In this document: piece after piece, positions 42,331-52,562 of the stretch
How the letters are laid out: every line of letters begins with the position of its first letter
Position numbering within the stretch: position 1 is the stretch's first letter
DNA from: Orobanche coerulescens
Taxonomy: Eukaryota; Streptophyta; Magnoliopsida; Lamiales; Orobanchaceae
Length of the DNA: 64,000 bases
Reading direction: 5' to 3'
NCBI GenBank assembly: GCA_033398695.1
Contig: JAWKAU010000231.1
Span: forward strand, 121,001 to 185,000
Translations under genes and position numbers: made by a program
The notes under the pieces: generated by a model
The model's database searches: none
Seen by the model: only the letters and a program-made list of their open reading frames with translations
What the model was told of the DNA's origin: nothing

Positions 42331-45300
42331 TGTAACACCCCCAAATCCTATTGGGTTATTACAGCGCCGTGGACCCCACACCAGGAGATCCACCAGGCTA
42401 ACACGACCAAAATACAACTAACTGGCCAAACAGGGAAATCACAATCCCTATACTGACATCCAACAATAATATTCCGTTATGGAATTTCAATGACAACAGT
42501 GGGCCTACATGGCCCAAATACAATACAACGACATCCACGAGCCTTGCTCGGATAATATAAAATGACAATAACTGACAAGACTGGAGTACTCCAACTGCCT
42601 GACTGACATGAACACCAAAACATCTCGGACTAGTATCGCTCGAATGCCTCGTCGCCATCGTCATGCCCCTGTGTCTCAACTCTTTCCTCGCAAGTACCTA
42701 AAACATGAAAACATGTTCCGCCCCCACGGGGTCAGCCATCCAGTATAATGAATATCAAGTACATGCACAACATGATATGCATCCAAAGGCAAAATAAACA
42801 GTACAACAATGGTAGTACGAGATGCTCACAAACCAAAGTAAGAATCGAGCATTCGTGGAATATTGTGCCCACGGCATACGATCAATACCTGCTCAATAGG
42901 TTAGAACACAAGTGCCCAACGGCGAATCATCAATACAGAACACAACAATACATCACCCGAAGGTAACCCAAGCCAAACACTGAAATAGATACAAATCACA
43001 ACGCCCGAAGGCTCCGACAGGAATACCGATACATCACAATGGCCTTAACAGCCGAACATCCCGAAGCTGTTTATCATCATAATACCCTGAATGTCACTCA
43101 GCCGAAGCTGTCAATCACCACAATGGCCCGAAGCCAAAACAGCCCAAGTCAGTATCAATGAGGGCCGAAGCCACGGCTAGAAGCCGTATCACAATGAGGG
43201 CCGGGCCACGCACGGCCGTATCACAATGAGGGCCGGGCCACGCACGGCCGTATCACAATGAGGGCCGGGCCACGCACGAAGCCGTATCACAATGAGGTCA
43301 CCCGGATCGTGACTCTTCAATCAGAGGTGTTGGGAAACCAACCGCGAAGGTTCAAGCCCCAAGCTTACCCATCGAGCACTAGCCGAGACTAGTCTCCAAA
43401 ACATAATTAATCACAACAAGAACAATCCCAAGATTACCAAATTCACAAGGATAATAGCGTCGCCTTGGGTCGGCCAACACGACAACAATAACTCACGGAT
43501 GGGCTCCGTCCACGGCGGTCCCAATTCAAATACCTCGACTGCCTTGGAATGGCCAATCGATCACAACAACTCAACGGATGGAAACTATCCTTAGAACGGT
43601 CAACCGATAACCAATGATACAACGGATGGGAATTATCTTTGATAATCCCAATTAAATACATCGATTACCTCAGAACGGTTAATCGATAATCAATGATACA
43701 ACGGATGGGAATTATCTTCGATAATCCCAATTAAATACATCGATTACCTCAGAACGGTCAATCGATAACGATGATACAACGGATGGGAATTATCTTCGAT
43801 AATCCCAATTAAATATGTCGATTACCTCAGAACGGTTAATCGATAATCAATGATACGGTAGAGTAGATATCCCGGCGTTCTAAACCGACCACCGAAACAG
43901 ATATGAAAACAAATATATCAAACGCCTTCAATCGGCCAATGCAACATCATAGTAATAGTTCCAATTCGATAATAACGATTCAACGATGCCTCAGAACGAC
44001 ATTAGCGTCAACAATAATAATCGATACATCGATACCGCGAACCGGTTATCGACAACAAGAATCTCAATGCCTTAAACCGGCCGTTAACGAATAACGATCA
44101 CAACTGGTAAAATCACCGAAGGGTATTGTATCAAACAATCCCCAATATCAATAAATCACGAAGAGACTATGTCTCGAAATGATACAACACATTCATACAC
44201 ATATATGATAACATTAATCTCATTGACCAGTACAAGTATAAAACTTGCCTCAAACCGAAGGCGAGAAAGTCCTTCCACGATCAACGTCCTGGCACGAAAC
44301 GACGAACGGCGCCTCCCGACGGTGACAAACACTCGAACAACCTTGAATGAAAACGATTCATTCAAAAACACAAAATCAATAGAAAACAACGACAAGGACA
44401 AAGCCCGATTCAAACACGAATCGATCACACCACACGAACGAATATCATAGTTCTCAACTATGAATTCTAACATCCTCCAACACCTCGATGATCAATTTAC
44501 ATGATCATCACATTCTTAACACTTGTGAAATCCATCCAACAAGATTCATTTAAGAACAATCATCAAAACAAACATCTCAAAGTGATAATATCACCAATAT
44601 CATCAAATTGATCCTCCTACAATGATAATATTATCAATATTATCATTATCACCCCGAGAACATCATCAATTCAATAACCATGATGTTTGAAATAAAAATC
44701 CTTCATCATAACCTCATGAATTCGGATTAAACCACAAGAATCACTCAACCATTTTCAAATTATGATAATCACCTCCTGGATCATCATAAATCCTTACTAA
44801 AATGGTTAAAATCTTACAAGAACACCACCAACAATAATAATCATCTCAAGACTATGTTAATCATATAACAATCTTAACATAATCTTTCCTAGGTACATGA
44901 TTAAAAACCTCCCAACAATCTAAAACATCAAGAACATAATCATACTCAAGCTATACCAACATGTTCTTCATCAAAAGTTTATCAAAACCATGAAGAATCA
45001 TGATATACTCCATGAATCAAACAATACCCGAAGAAAGAAACAACAACTCGAAAATCACTAGAAGAACAAGAGATTGAGGGAACTTACCAAAGAAGAACAA
45101 GAAGAAGCCTCCAAACACCAAAGGAGCATCAACAAGCTTCCAACCTCAAGCTTCAATCCAAGCTAGGATGATCAAGATCGAGTTGGAAGAGGCTAAACAT
45201 TAATAACAAGTCCAAATGGACGATTCTAGGGAGAGGAAATGTGTTTTGGTTTGAGAGGAAATGAAAGACGAAACCAAGATAAATAGACTGACCAATTCGT

Positions 45301-45879
45301 TACGTACGTTATACACTTATGGTTAACGTACGTAAGAGGCATTACGTACGCTATACCAAGACATTAACGTACGTAATGAAAAATCGAACTAATCGACTAA
45401 AATACGAAGGCCTTAACGTCGTAAACAAGAACTTGTTACGTGCGTTAACAAGACCTACATTACGTACTTAAAGCTCACCTCTTAACGTACGTAAGGGTCC
45501 GTTGACTGCAATAGTGAGATCCGATCGGAAGATGCTCGGGACCCACCGGCCGAAAGCGACTACAAGGAAGGTTCCTGCCACCTACCAAGCCTTACGTACG
45601 TAACCTTACAGGCATAACGTACGTAATACTCAACCCTTAACGTACGTAAATCTACACATATAGCGTACGTTAAGGCTAGTGTATTTAGCCAAAAATCCAA
45701 ACTCTCCAACCAACATTCAAACGACGAAACTAACCCGACGACAAGTATAATATTTCGATCCCGAAATATTCTAATACAATATACATTGTATTGGTCCAAA
45801 CAACAACACTTGTACAATTCCAAATGAATACGTACAACTCAACAGTAACACGAAAAAAAAATTACCCCCGGATATTACA
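42331..45879 (-). repeat. Element C right LTR (5' LTR)
   Basis: 3549 bases, pair of 36424-39958 with the same internal arrays; TATA-like complement at 45278-45286. Differences from the left LTR are few and clustered. Confidence 0.92.
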
Positions 45880-45884
45880 ATAAA

Positions 45885-46780
45885 AATATTTTTATTGCAT
45901 TCCAAATAATCTATTATCAACTAAAACATACAATTAGTATTTTAGTAAAAGACACTTATAAGGGAAATACAAGTGACTTTTATTGAAAAGAACATATATT
46001 TATTTAGTAAAATTATTTACAGATACTTATTTTTACTGAATATTATTTTCTCAATAATTCTATGTGGCTCGATTCTATCTGGTTTGGTATCGCTAACAAC
46101 AAACTTGTATAATTTAATGAAAGGGCTTAAGATATACTATCAACTAAATTTTCAACTAAATTATCAACTAAATTTTCATTTAATATAAAACTAAAACTAG
46201 ATCAGTACAATTAATTAGCAAATATATGTATTGGTAAGAATATTAATGAATCAGAAATATTTTATAAAGTCGCTACTTTATTGAGCAATTTAGTTTTTAT
46301 TGAAAAGAACATATATTTATTTAGTAAAATTAATTAAAGATACGTATTTTTACCGAATATTCTTTTCTCAATAATTCTATGTGCCTCGATTCTATCTGGT
46401 TCGGTATCGATAACAAAAACTTGTATAATTTAATGAAAGGGCTTAAGATAAATTATATCAACTAATTTTACAACTAAATTATCAAATAAATTTTCAACTA
46501 AATTATCAACTAAATTTTCATTTAATATAAAACTACAACTAAATTATATTTCGTATTAACAACAAGAAAAATAAGTATAATTAAATTTCAATTTGTTTCT
46601 ACATACCTTATAATATCGACGGAGATTGCTTGAAAATGCTCAATATATCCTTGAATATATATTAGGAAAAAATCAGAAAAAAAACATGTATATTTGTATT
46701 GCAATAGTTGGTTTTACAAAAAAAAAGATGTATATATCTCGTTCATGTGTCGAACTGAGTTATATAATATACTCAATCAG
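45885..46780 (-). promoter_or_regulatory. Upstream region of TNP2 in D with a ~317-base duplication
   Basis: A segment starting TTTTTATTGAAAAGAACATA occurs at about 45976 and again at 46293, both followed by TTCTATGTG, CTCGATTCTATCTGGTT and TTGTATAATTTAATGAAAGG. At 46607 the minus strand shows a leader exon end ATAATATTATAAG-like followed by the donor GTATGT, so TNP2 probably has an untranslated first exon here, split from the ATG by element C. Confidence 0.55.
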
Positions 46781-46786
46781 ATATTG

Positions 46787-47028
46787 GCTTCACATATGTG
46801 AAGCTAAAGAATAATATCAGAATAATTTTGGTAGCGGTAGGTGGCGCACGCGGAAATGATGGTTGACACATTTTAGCTTCACATATGTGAAGCTATGTGT
46901 TATCTTACTAAAGGCGTCACATATGTGACGCTAATATGAATATTTTAAAAAAAATTGGCGGAGGTTTGAAATTTTTGGCCGCGTAATTCAAATTAGTGAA
47001 ATACTTTAGCTTCACATATGTGAAGCTA
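46787..47028. repeat. Four long palindromes in D between divergent promoters
   Basis: GCTTCACATATGTGAAGC at 46787-46804, an AGCTTCACATATGTGAAGCT core within 46874-46895, GCGTCACATATGTGACGC at 46914-46931, and AGCTTCACATATGTGAAGCT within 47007-47028. The first lies near the TNP2 leader exon, the last 19 bases before a plus-strand TATA box. Confidence 0.85.
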
Positions 47029-47046
47029 TTGTATTTCAAAATATAC

Positions 47047-47240
47047 TATAAATACACCATCACTCCAAACCTTCTTTCATTCAACTCTAATCCACCTTTC
47101 ATCTCATTTCTTCAACTTCCATCTCTCAATCTTCAAGGTAATTTCTAAATTATTTTCAATTTTATTAATAATTTTACTTATATAATTTTTTGTTTCTACT
47201 AACTTATTAATATTTTTGTTTTTTGTTTCTTTTGCAGGAT
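47047..47240 (+). promoter_or_regulatory. Outward-facing promoter-like region with a leader exon and intron
   Basis: A plus-strand TATAAATA at 47047-47054, then a C/T-rich leader (CCTTCTTTCATTCAACTC, CATCTCATTTCTTCAACTTC), a donor CTTCAAG|GTAATTT at about 47137 and an acceptor TTTTGCAG| at about 47237. Beyond it no ORF is present before the element end. It may be a remnant of a lost gene or a promoter of a non-coding transcript. Confidence 0.5.
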
Positions 47241-47520
47241 TTTTATTTATTTTAAACTAAGTGAATTACAATATTAATATTATTGAAACATAACAAAAAT
47301 AATTATATTTATTTTCTAATTAAATAATTATTTTTTTAGTATAATATAATTATTTTCTAATAATAATTAGAAGTGTAGCTTTTGGCATATTTTCTAATTA
47401 CAACAAAAAATAATTTAAAAAATATTTATGATTATATATATATATATATATATATTCATACACACACACATGAAATTAGCCAGAAATTCATTCGGGCTAA
47501 TTTCATTTTTTTTATTTTAA
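47241..47520. other. AT-rich spacer in D
   Basis: Very AT-rich, with a TA microsatellite at about 47432-47455 and a short CA run. Nothing else recognised. Confidence 0.5.
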
Positions 47521-47840
47521 ACGACTTTCTTTAGCGTCACACATGTGACACTAAAGATATAATAATTAAAACTACTGGATTTTCTTTAGCGTCACACATG
47601 TGATACTAAAGACATAATAATTAAAATTACTGGACTTTGTTTAGCGTCACAAATGTGACACTAAAGATATAATAATTAAAATTACTAGAGTTTCTTTAGT
47701 ATCACACATGCGACACTAAAGATATAATATTTAAAATTACAAGGACTTTCTTTAGCGTCACACATGTGACACTAAAGATATAATATTTAAAATTTTCGGG
47801 ACTTTCTTTGGCGTCACACATGTGACACTAAAGATTAAAA
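47521..47840. repeat. D subterminal satellite, ~57-base unit, six copies
   Basis: Six direct repeats of CTTTAGCGTCACACATGTGA followed by CACTAAAGATATAATAATTA, with a semi-palindromic core in each unit. Several units carry single changes. They are likely TnpA binding sites at the right end of D. Confidence 0.85.
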
Positions 47841-48114
47841 AATAATATTCACTGCCCGGGCTTTAGCTTCACCCATGTGACGCTAATGTAGACAGGGCAA
47901 TTGTTTTATTTTATCTTTAGCTTCACCCATGTGACGCTAAAGTTCAATTCTTTAGCTTCACAGGTCAAACATTGACGCTAAATATTCTTTAGCGTTAGCT
48001 TCTTTAGCTTCACATATTAGCGTCACATATGTGAAGGTAAAGCACAAAAGCTTCACAGTCAACTTCTTTAGCTTCACATTTTTGTGAAGCTAAAGAAGGC
48101 ATTATTTAGTAGTG
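47841..48114. repeat. D right terminus: subterminal motifs and TIR
   Basis: Repeated CTTTAGCTTCAC and GTGACGCTAA half-sites, a terminal hairpin TTAGCTTCACATTTTTGTGA, and the end TTTAGTAGTG. Inverted, it reads CACTACTAAATAATG, matching the left TIR in its first ten bases and partly beyond. Confidence 0.85.
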
Positions 48115-48694
48115 TATTGATATTTTTACTTATTGCTTATGTCAATCATAAATAGAACCTTATGTCCCTCATTTCAATAACATTATATAAATTTCAATTA
48201 AAAATAAGGTTTATTTAATGAACATAATTGTAATAGATTTATAAATTATAACAACGTTTCATTTTTATAATTGCTGCTAAAATTATTTTTATTAAAAAAT
48301 AAATTTAATCTTTTTTGTTCTAAGATAAAATTATGCAAATCTTTCTCGGAATTGATTCCAAATTTATATTAGAAAAAAATTATATAAAGATAAAAATATG
48401 CTAAAATCGTCCATTTTCTTCCGTGCTAAAACTATAAGAAATCAATATCATTTTCCTTAAAAGCTAATCCGTTTAAAAATTAAATTTGGTTTCAAATTTG
48501 ATATTCTCAATTTTTATTTCCAAAAAAAATATAGCACAAATCCTGTAAATCAATATATAGTGTGAGTGTATATACACACACACGCACACGTCCCTATAAA
48601 ATATATAGTGTAAACAGGTTTTGGGTCTCATCATAGTTAAGGTTGTTCGGTCTAACACTAATACTGAAATGTATTTTACTGATATTTGATATTA
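48115..48694 (+). repeat. Downstream flank of NAC copy 2
   Basis: From about 48385 to 48694 this closely matches 23300-23788, the DNA behind NAC copy 1, with one instead of two 162-base units. It is therefore the continuation of the duplicated NAC segment, cut on the left by D and on the right by E. 48115-48384 is AT-rich and has no match in the window. Confidence 0.8.
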
Positions 48695-48837
48695 CACTAC
48701 TAAAAAAGGTGGCTTTAGCTTCACCACATTAGCTTCACCCGAAAAAGTGAAGCTAAAGAAACAAAAACGATAAAAAAAATAAACAAAAGCGTCACATATC
48801 TCACCTTAAAATTAGGTTAAAAAAGTCAGCTGCTTTT

Positions 48838-49075
48838 AAACAAAGGCGTCACATATGTGACGCCTTTCTCCAAAGTTTTTTTTTTATTTTATTTTACATA
48901 TTAGCGTCACATATGTGACGCTAATGCTTAATTCTTTAGCGTCACACATGTGACACCAATATGTGAAGATCATTTTTTTTTATAAAAATATTTTTTAAAC
49001 GGTGTCACATATGTGACGCCAAAGAATAACGTTTTAGCGTCACATATCGACGTCAATTTGTGATAGTCGATTTTT
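48838..49075. repeat. E subterminal palindromes
   Basis: GGCGTCACATATGTGACGCC at about 48845-48864, TAGCGTCACATATGTGACGC near 48902, and diverged copies up to 49060. More copies are at 49614-49633, 49666-49685 and 49700-49720. Confidence 0.8.
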
Positions 49076-49500
49076 TTAAAAATATTTTTCCATAAATCCA
49101 TTTTAAATGTACAAATTTGTATCGGTTTAAATATTAAATACTATAAATAATACATTTTAAATTATATTTAATAATTATAGTGAAAGAAAATTCTTAATAT
49201 TAATAACTTAAAATACATTATATTTATTTATGCTTAAATATTTTGGTGATAGATTAAATATAAGTATGAAATATATTAAAATGAAAAATAACATTCATTA
49301 TTAATCTACGGAAATATAATAAATAATCTTGTTAAATTTATATTTAATAATATAGTATAATAAATTAAATGAAATATATTGGATAAATTAATGGCAAACT
49401 TTTTCTTATTTAAGATTTTTAATTAATTCAAATAATAAATAAAGGAAAATATTTTACTTAGTCAGTACATATTATATTTATGTTCTTTCTACAATGAATG
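49076..49500. other. AT-rich spacer in E, inverted relative to D
   Basis: Reverse complement of D's tandem unit (for example GGAAAATATTTTACTTAGTC near 49443 mirrors GACTAAGTAAAATATTTTCC-like text in D). No gene. Confidence 0.6.
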
Positions 49501-49501
49501 A

Positions 49502-49587
49502 AAACATAGCTCAGTGGCAACATGCCACACCATGAATGACATTGGTGCGGGTTCGAATCCCGCGCCAGCCATTGAGCTATGTTTTTC
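49502..49587 (+). ncRNA. tRNA-like hairpin module, copy 3
   Basis: Plus strand: outer arms AAAACATAGCTCA and TGAGCTATGTTTT, an A-box-like TAGCTCAGTGGC, a GTGGCA/TGCCAC hairpin, a perfect B box GGTTCGAATCC in a T-arm GCGGG-TTCGAAT-CCCGC, and a T run. The middle differs from the D copies, but the boxes, stems and spacing are kept. Confidence 0.65.
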
Positions 49588-50159
49588 GGTTCCCTTTTCT
49601 TTTAATATTCATTGGCGTCACATATGTGACGCCTTTAAGGCTTTTTTTTATTTATTTATTAACAATGGCGTCACATATGTGACGCCTTAACTGTATATCA
49701 GCGTCACATATGTGACGCTAATACCCTGCTCCCTTTTTTTTTTGACAGCAACAGCAACCACCAAGACAGTAAACAAAACACCAAGACAGGAACCAAAGAC
49801 AGTAAAGAAAACAGCAAAATAATTGGAATGTTTCAATACACCATCATAAACAACATTGTAATATACAATAAACAACATTGTAACTAAATTATCATAAATA
49901 ATACACCATCAATACAACAACAAACAACATTGTAACCATCAATACACCATCATAATCAATACATCACAAAAAAAACATATGAATAATAAACACAACACAC
50001 CATCAACCGAACCAAACCAACACAACAACAAACAACATTGTAACCAAACCAACAAAGCAATATATTAATACCATGCAACAATAACATTTTATACATATCG
50101 AAATCAAAATATACGCAAAATATAACAAATATGATCATCAAGACATAAACCTAACATGC

Positions 50160-52283
50160 TACTCGTCAGATAATGATCGCATCAACTCATCCTCATCAAA
50201 GTCGTCGAGTCATCATCCTCAACGTTACCCGAGATGATGAGGAATCGCCTTCTTCTTTCCTTTGAGTAATCTCAACATGAGTTTACTCATCTTTGAAAAT
50301 TTCGACTCCATCTTCTCTCTCGACTTCTTCATCTCCTCTCTGTCCTTCTTCATCTCCTCGTTATCTTTTTTGAGCGCCTCGATGGTAGCCTCCAAAGACC
50401 GATCGAACTCGACAGGTCGTAATGATGCTCGTGAATCAACAAGACGACGACTTGTGGGTTGGTCGATGACTTCATTTATGATGATTCCCTTTGAAATTCC
50501 CCTCACCCTTCCACCCTGTCTAACTCCGCCACCGGCCTGAGCCCACAAGTTCGGGTAAAATTCATCTTCCGGAAGGGGGTTTGGGAAATGCAATGCCTCA
50601 ATGAGCTTATAGTATCGGTCCTGTTCCAAGTAATATTTACAAAAAAAGTGAACAAGATACACAGTTTACAAACTAGGGACGTAATCGAAATACAAGTGAA
50701 CAAATATAAAGCTAAACTTACGTATTGTTCTGCACTCCGGGCATCTATCCATTTGGGAGTAAAGACTCCCGACTCAACTTCTCCCGACTCCGCTTCTCCC
50801 TCCTCCGGTTGAGCCTCGCTGCTGCCCTCACCAATTTTCTTTTTTTTCTTTTGATGTTTTTCCATTTCTTTCACATTGGTGATGTGAGTCTTCATGAAGG
50901 CCAAAGGATTAAACACTGGGTCCTCTACCGGTCTCTCCCTCTCACATGCCGGTCTTTGGTACATCTCCGACGCAGCATCACTCGCCTATGCGTTAACATA
51001 AAATATTAATAATATGTACGATGCCACATAATTGAAAACAACATATATTATATAATAAAATGTTGACAGAATTTATAAGTACCATGGAATGAGCATGATC
51101 GTACATGCTCATACTGCCTCCCGTATATGTACCCGGTGCCTTTTGCGTAATCACACCGGTACTCTCATCGTAAATAGTGCCCCTATTTTTAGATTTTTGA
51201 AACGCCTCATTCTTCTTCTCTTCGGTCTCCCAACGCTTCCACAAGATCCTAAACTCTTTTTCCTTCAACCACTTCTCCCGCTGACCGACTGGTTTTTGAT
51301 ATGCTTTATTTTTAGCGTGCGTAAGCATATCAATAAACCGTCCATGGCTATATCTGTCCCAATACCACCCAATTCTCTCCTCATCCGATTTCTCCCATCT
51401 ATAACGCATCTGGACAAATATAATAACAACTGTCAGAAAATCGAAAAACAATCAAATATTTTTGGCACAACAATAGAACATAATAGTTTGAGTAAAATGA
51501 ATGCAACTGTAATAATATACCCCAAATTCCCGCCACAACTCGTCCCTCGTCCGTCGAGAGACCTGGCCCCAATGCTCTTCATCGGAGTAGTACCTCTTAA
51601 GTAAGCCGACTATATCGGTCTCGGCCTTCTTTGAACTAAAGCCAACTATTTTTGGCAAAGGACGGATTAATTTTCGATCTTCATACTTCTCTTTGGCCTT
51701 AGAGATCTCAGTCGGACCTATACCTGGTGGCTGTGCTAAAACCTCCTGATCCTCGTCGTACTCAAACTCCATCGGCTCCTCTGGAATAGAAATGTGATGT
51801 ACCAATGGACCACCTGATGGGGGATCAGTAGTAGGTGGCTGGAATGGTGGCTGATCGTGTGACACGGTCCTCGAGAACCCCGCATATGGTCCATGGGGGA
51901 TCAGTGTGTCTTCCGTGACGTCTGTGGAGTGTCAATATGTACATCGAAGTATTGGCGCCACCAATAAATGGAATATCTTGGCTCCCATGAGATAACAACG
52001 AGCCATAACTCATGTACCGTGTAAATTCGGCATCACTAAACGGACGCCAATCTTTGGAGTCCCGAGTCGGTCTGTGAATCTTTGTTGTTGTAGGCTGCTG
52101 CCCAGAAGGGTATGTGTTGGGTCAGATCTTCTCTCTCAGTCGTATGACAGGCCCACTCCTATGTGACGACTCGGCTCGGGTATACTACGAGAAGATGAGG
52201 GGCTCGAACTAATACTCATCCGTGAGGTGCCTGGTATGAGAAGGAACATCAGCACGCTGGTCGGTACTGCGTCTCGACATCTG
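50160..52283 (-). pseudogene. TnpA-like gene of E, frameshifted
   Basis: The same gene as 28089-30216 in D, nearly identical in exons 2-4. The last exon frame ends early (KKKAIPHHLG) because of small deletions near 50225-50250. The first exon is broken into at least three frames between 51452 and 52280. Several of the differences are CTG/CAG against CTTG-like changes, so part of this damage could be consensus error rather than decay. Confidence 0.82.
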
Positions 52284-52562
52284 AAATACAAAGTACAATA
52301 AAATTGAACACAAAAATCAGTCCATGAACACCAACTTTTGATTAAACACATATACCGCAAAACCAACTTTATTTATAGTACATAATCATACATACTTCAA
52401 ACATACTGCATAAATACTTTAAACATACTGCACACGAAATGTGAATACATTCGAAATCAAATTCAAACGGATTTGGATACATACTTCAAACAGTATGCTG
52501 TGTACTGTAATACAAAGAAAACGTTTGAATGCATACTTCAAACACACAAAATTCAAACATAC

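Larger units (their letters stand above)
36424..45879 (-). mobile_element. Element C: gag-only LTR retrotransposon with 3.5 kb LTRs (Tekay-derived, non-autonomous)
   Basis: LTRs at 36424-39958 and 42331-45879, target duplication ATAAA at 36419-36423 and 45880-45884. The polypurine tract is at the left LTR and an iMet primer site at the right LTR, so the element is on the minus strand. The internal region is only 2372 bases and encodes a damaged gag; protease, reverse transcriptase and integrase are absent. LTR ends and the motif next to the polypurine tract match element A, so it looks like a large-LTR derivative mobilised in trans. It lies 40 bases upstream of the TNP2 start codon of D. Confidence 0.92.
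27519..48114 (-). mobile_element. Element D: En/Spm (CACTA) DNA transposon, interrupted by element C
   Basis: Begins CACTACTAAAAAAGGG and ends with the inverted TTTAGTAGTG, typical CACTA termini. The outer hundreds of bases carry repeated palindromes. Two minus-strand genes lie inside: a TnpA-like gene (28089-30216) and a TNP2 transposase gene (32847-36383). Element C (36424-45879) sits just upstream of TNP2. Without it D is about 11.1 kb. The flanking three bases (GTA left, TAT right) do not match, so no clean target duplication is seen. Confidence 0.9.
48695..52562 (-). mobile_element. Element E: second CACTA copy, partial in the window, cut by element F
   Basis: Starts CACTACTAAAAAAGG right after TGATATTA and repeats the left end and TnpA region of D. 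Relative to D it has about 900 extra bases (48800-49690) with palindromes and an inverted tRNA-like module. At 52562/52563 it is interrupted by the LTR of F; the D-equivalent position is about 30449. The remainder, including any TNP2, must lie beyond the window. Confidence 0.88.

Noticed and set aside
48115..48384. Solo LTR or separate element between D and E
   Set aside because: No terminal motifs or duplication; it is better explained as host flank of NAC copy 2.
50588..51604. Plus-strand frames of 74-171 codons in E (and 28521-29417 in D)
   Set aside because: They are antisense to the TnpA exons and run across its introns.
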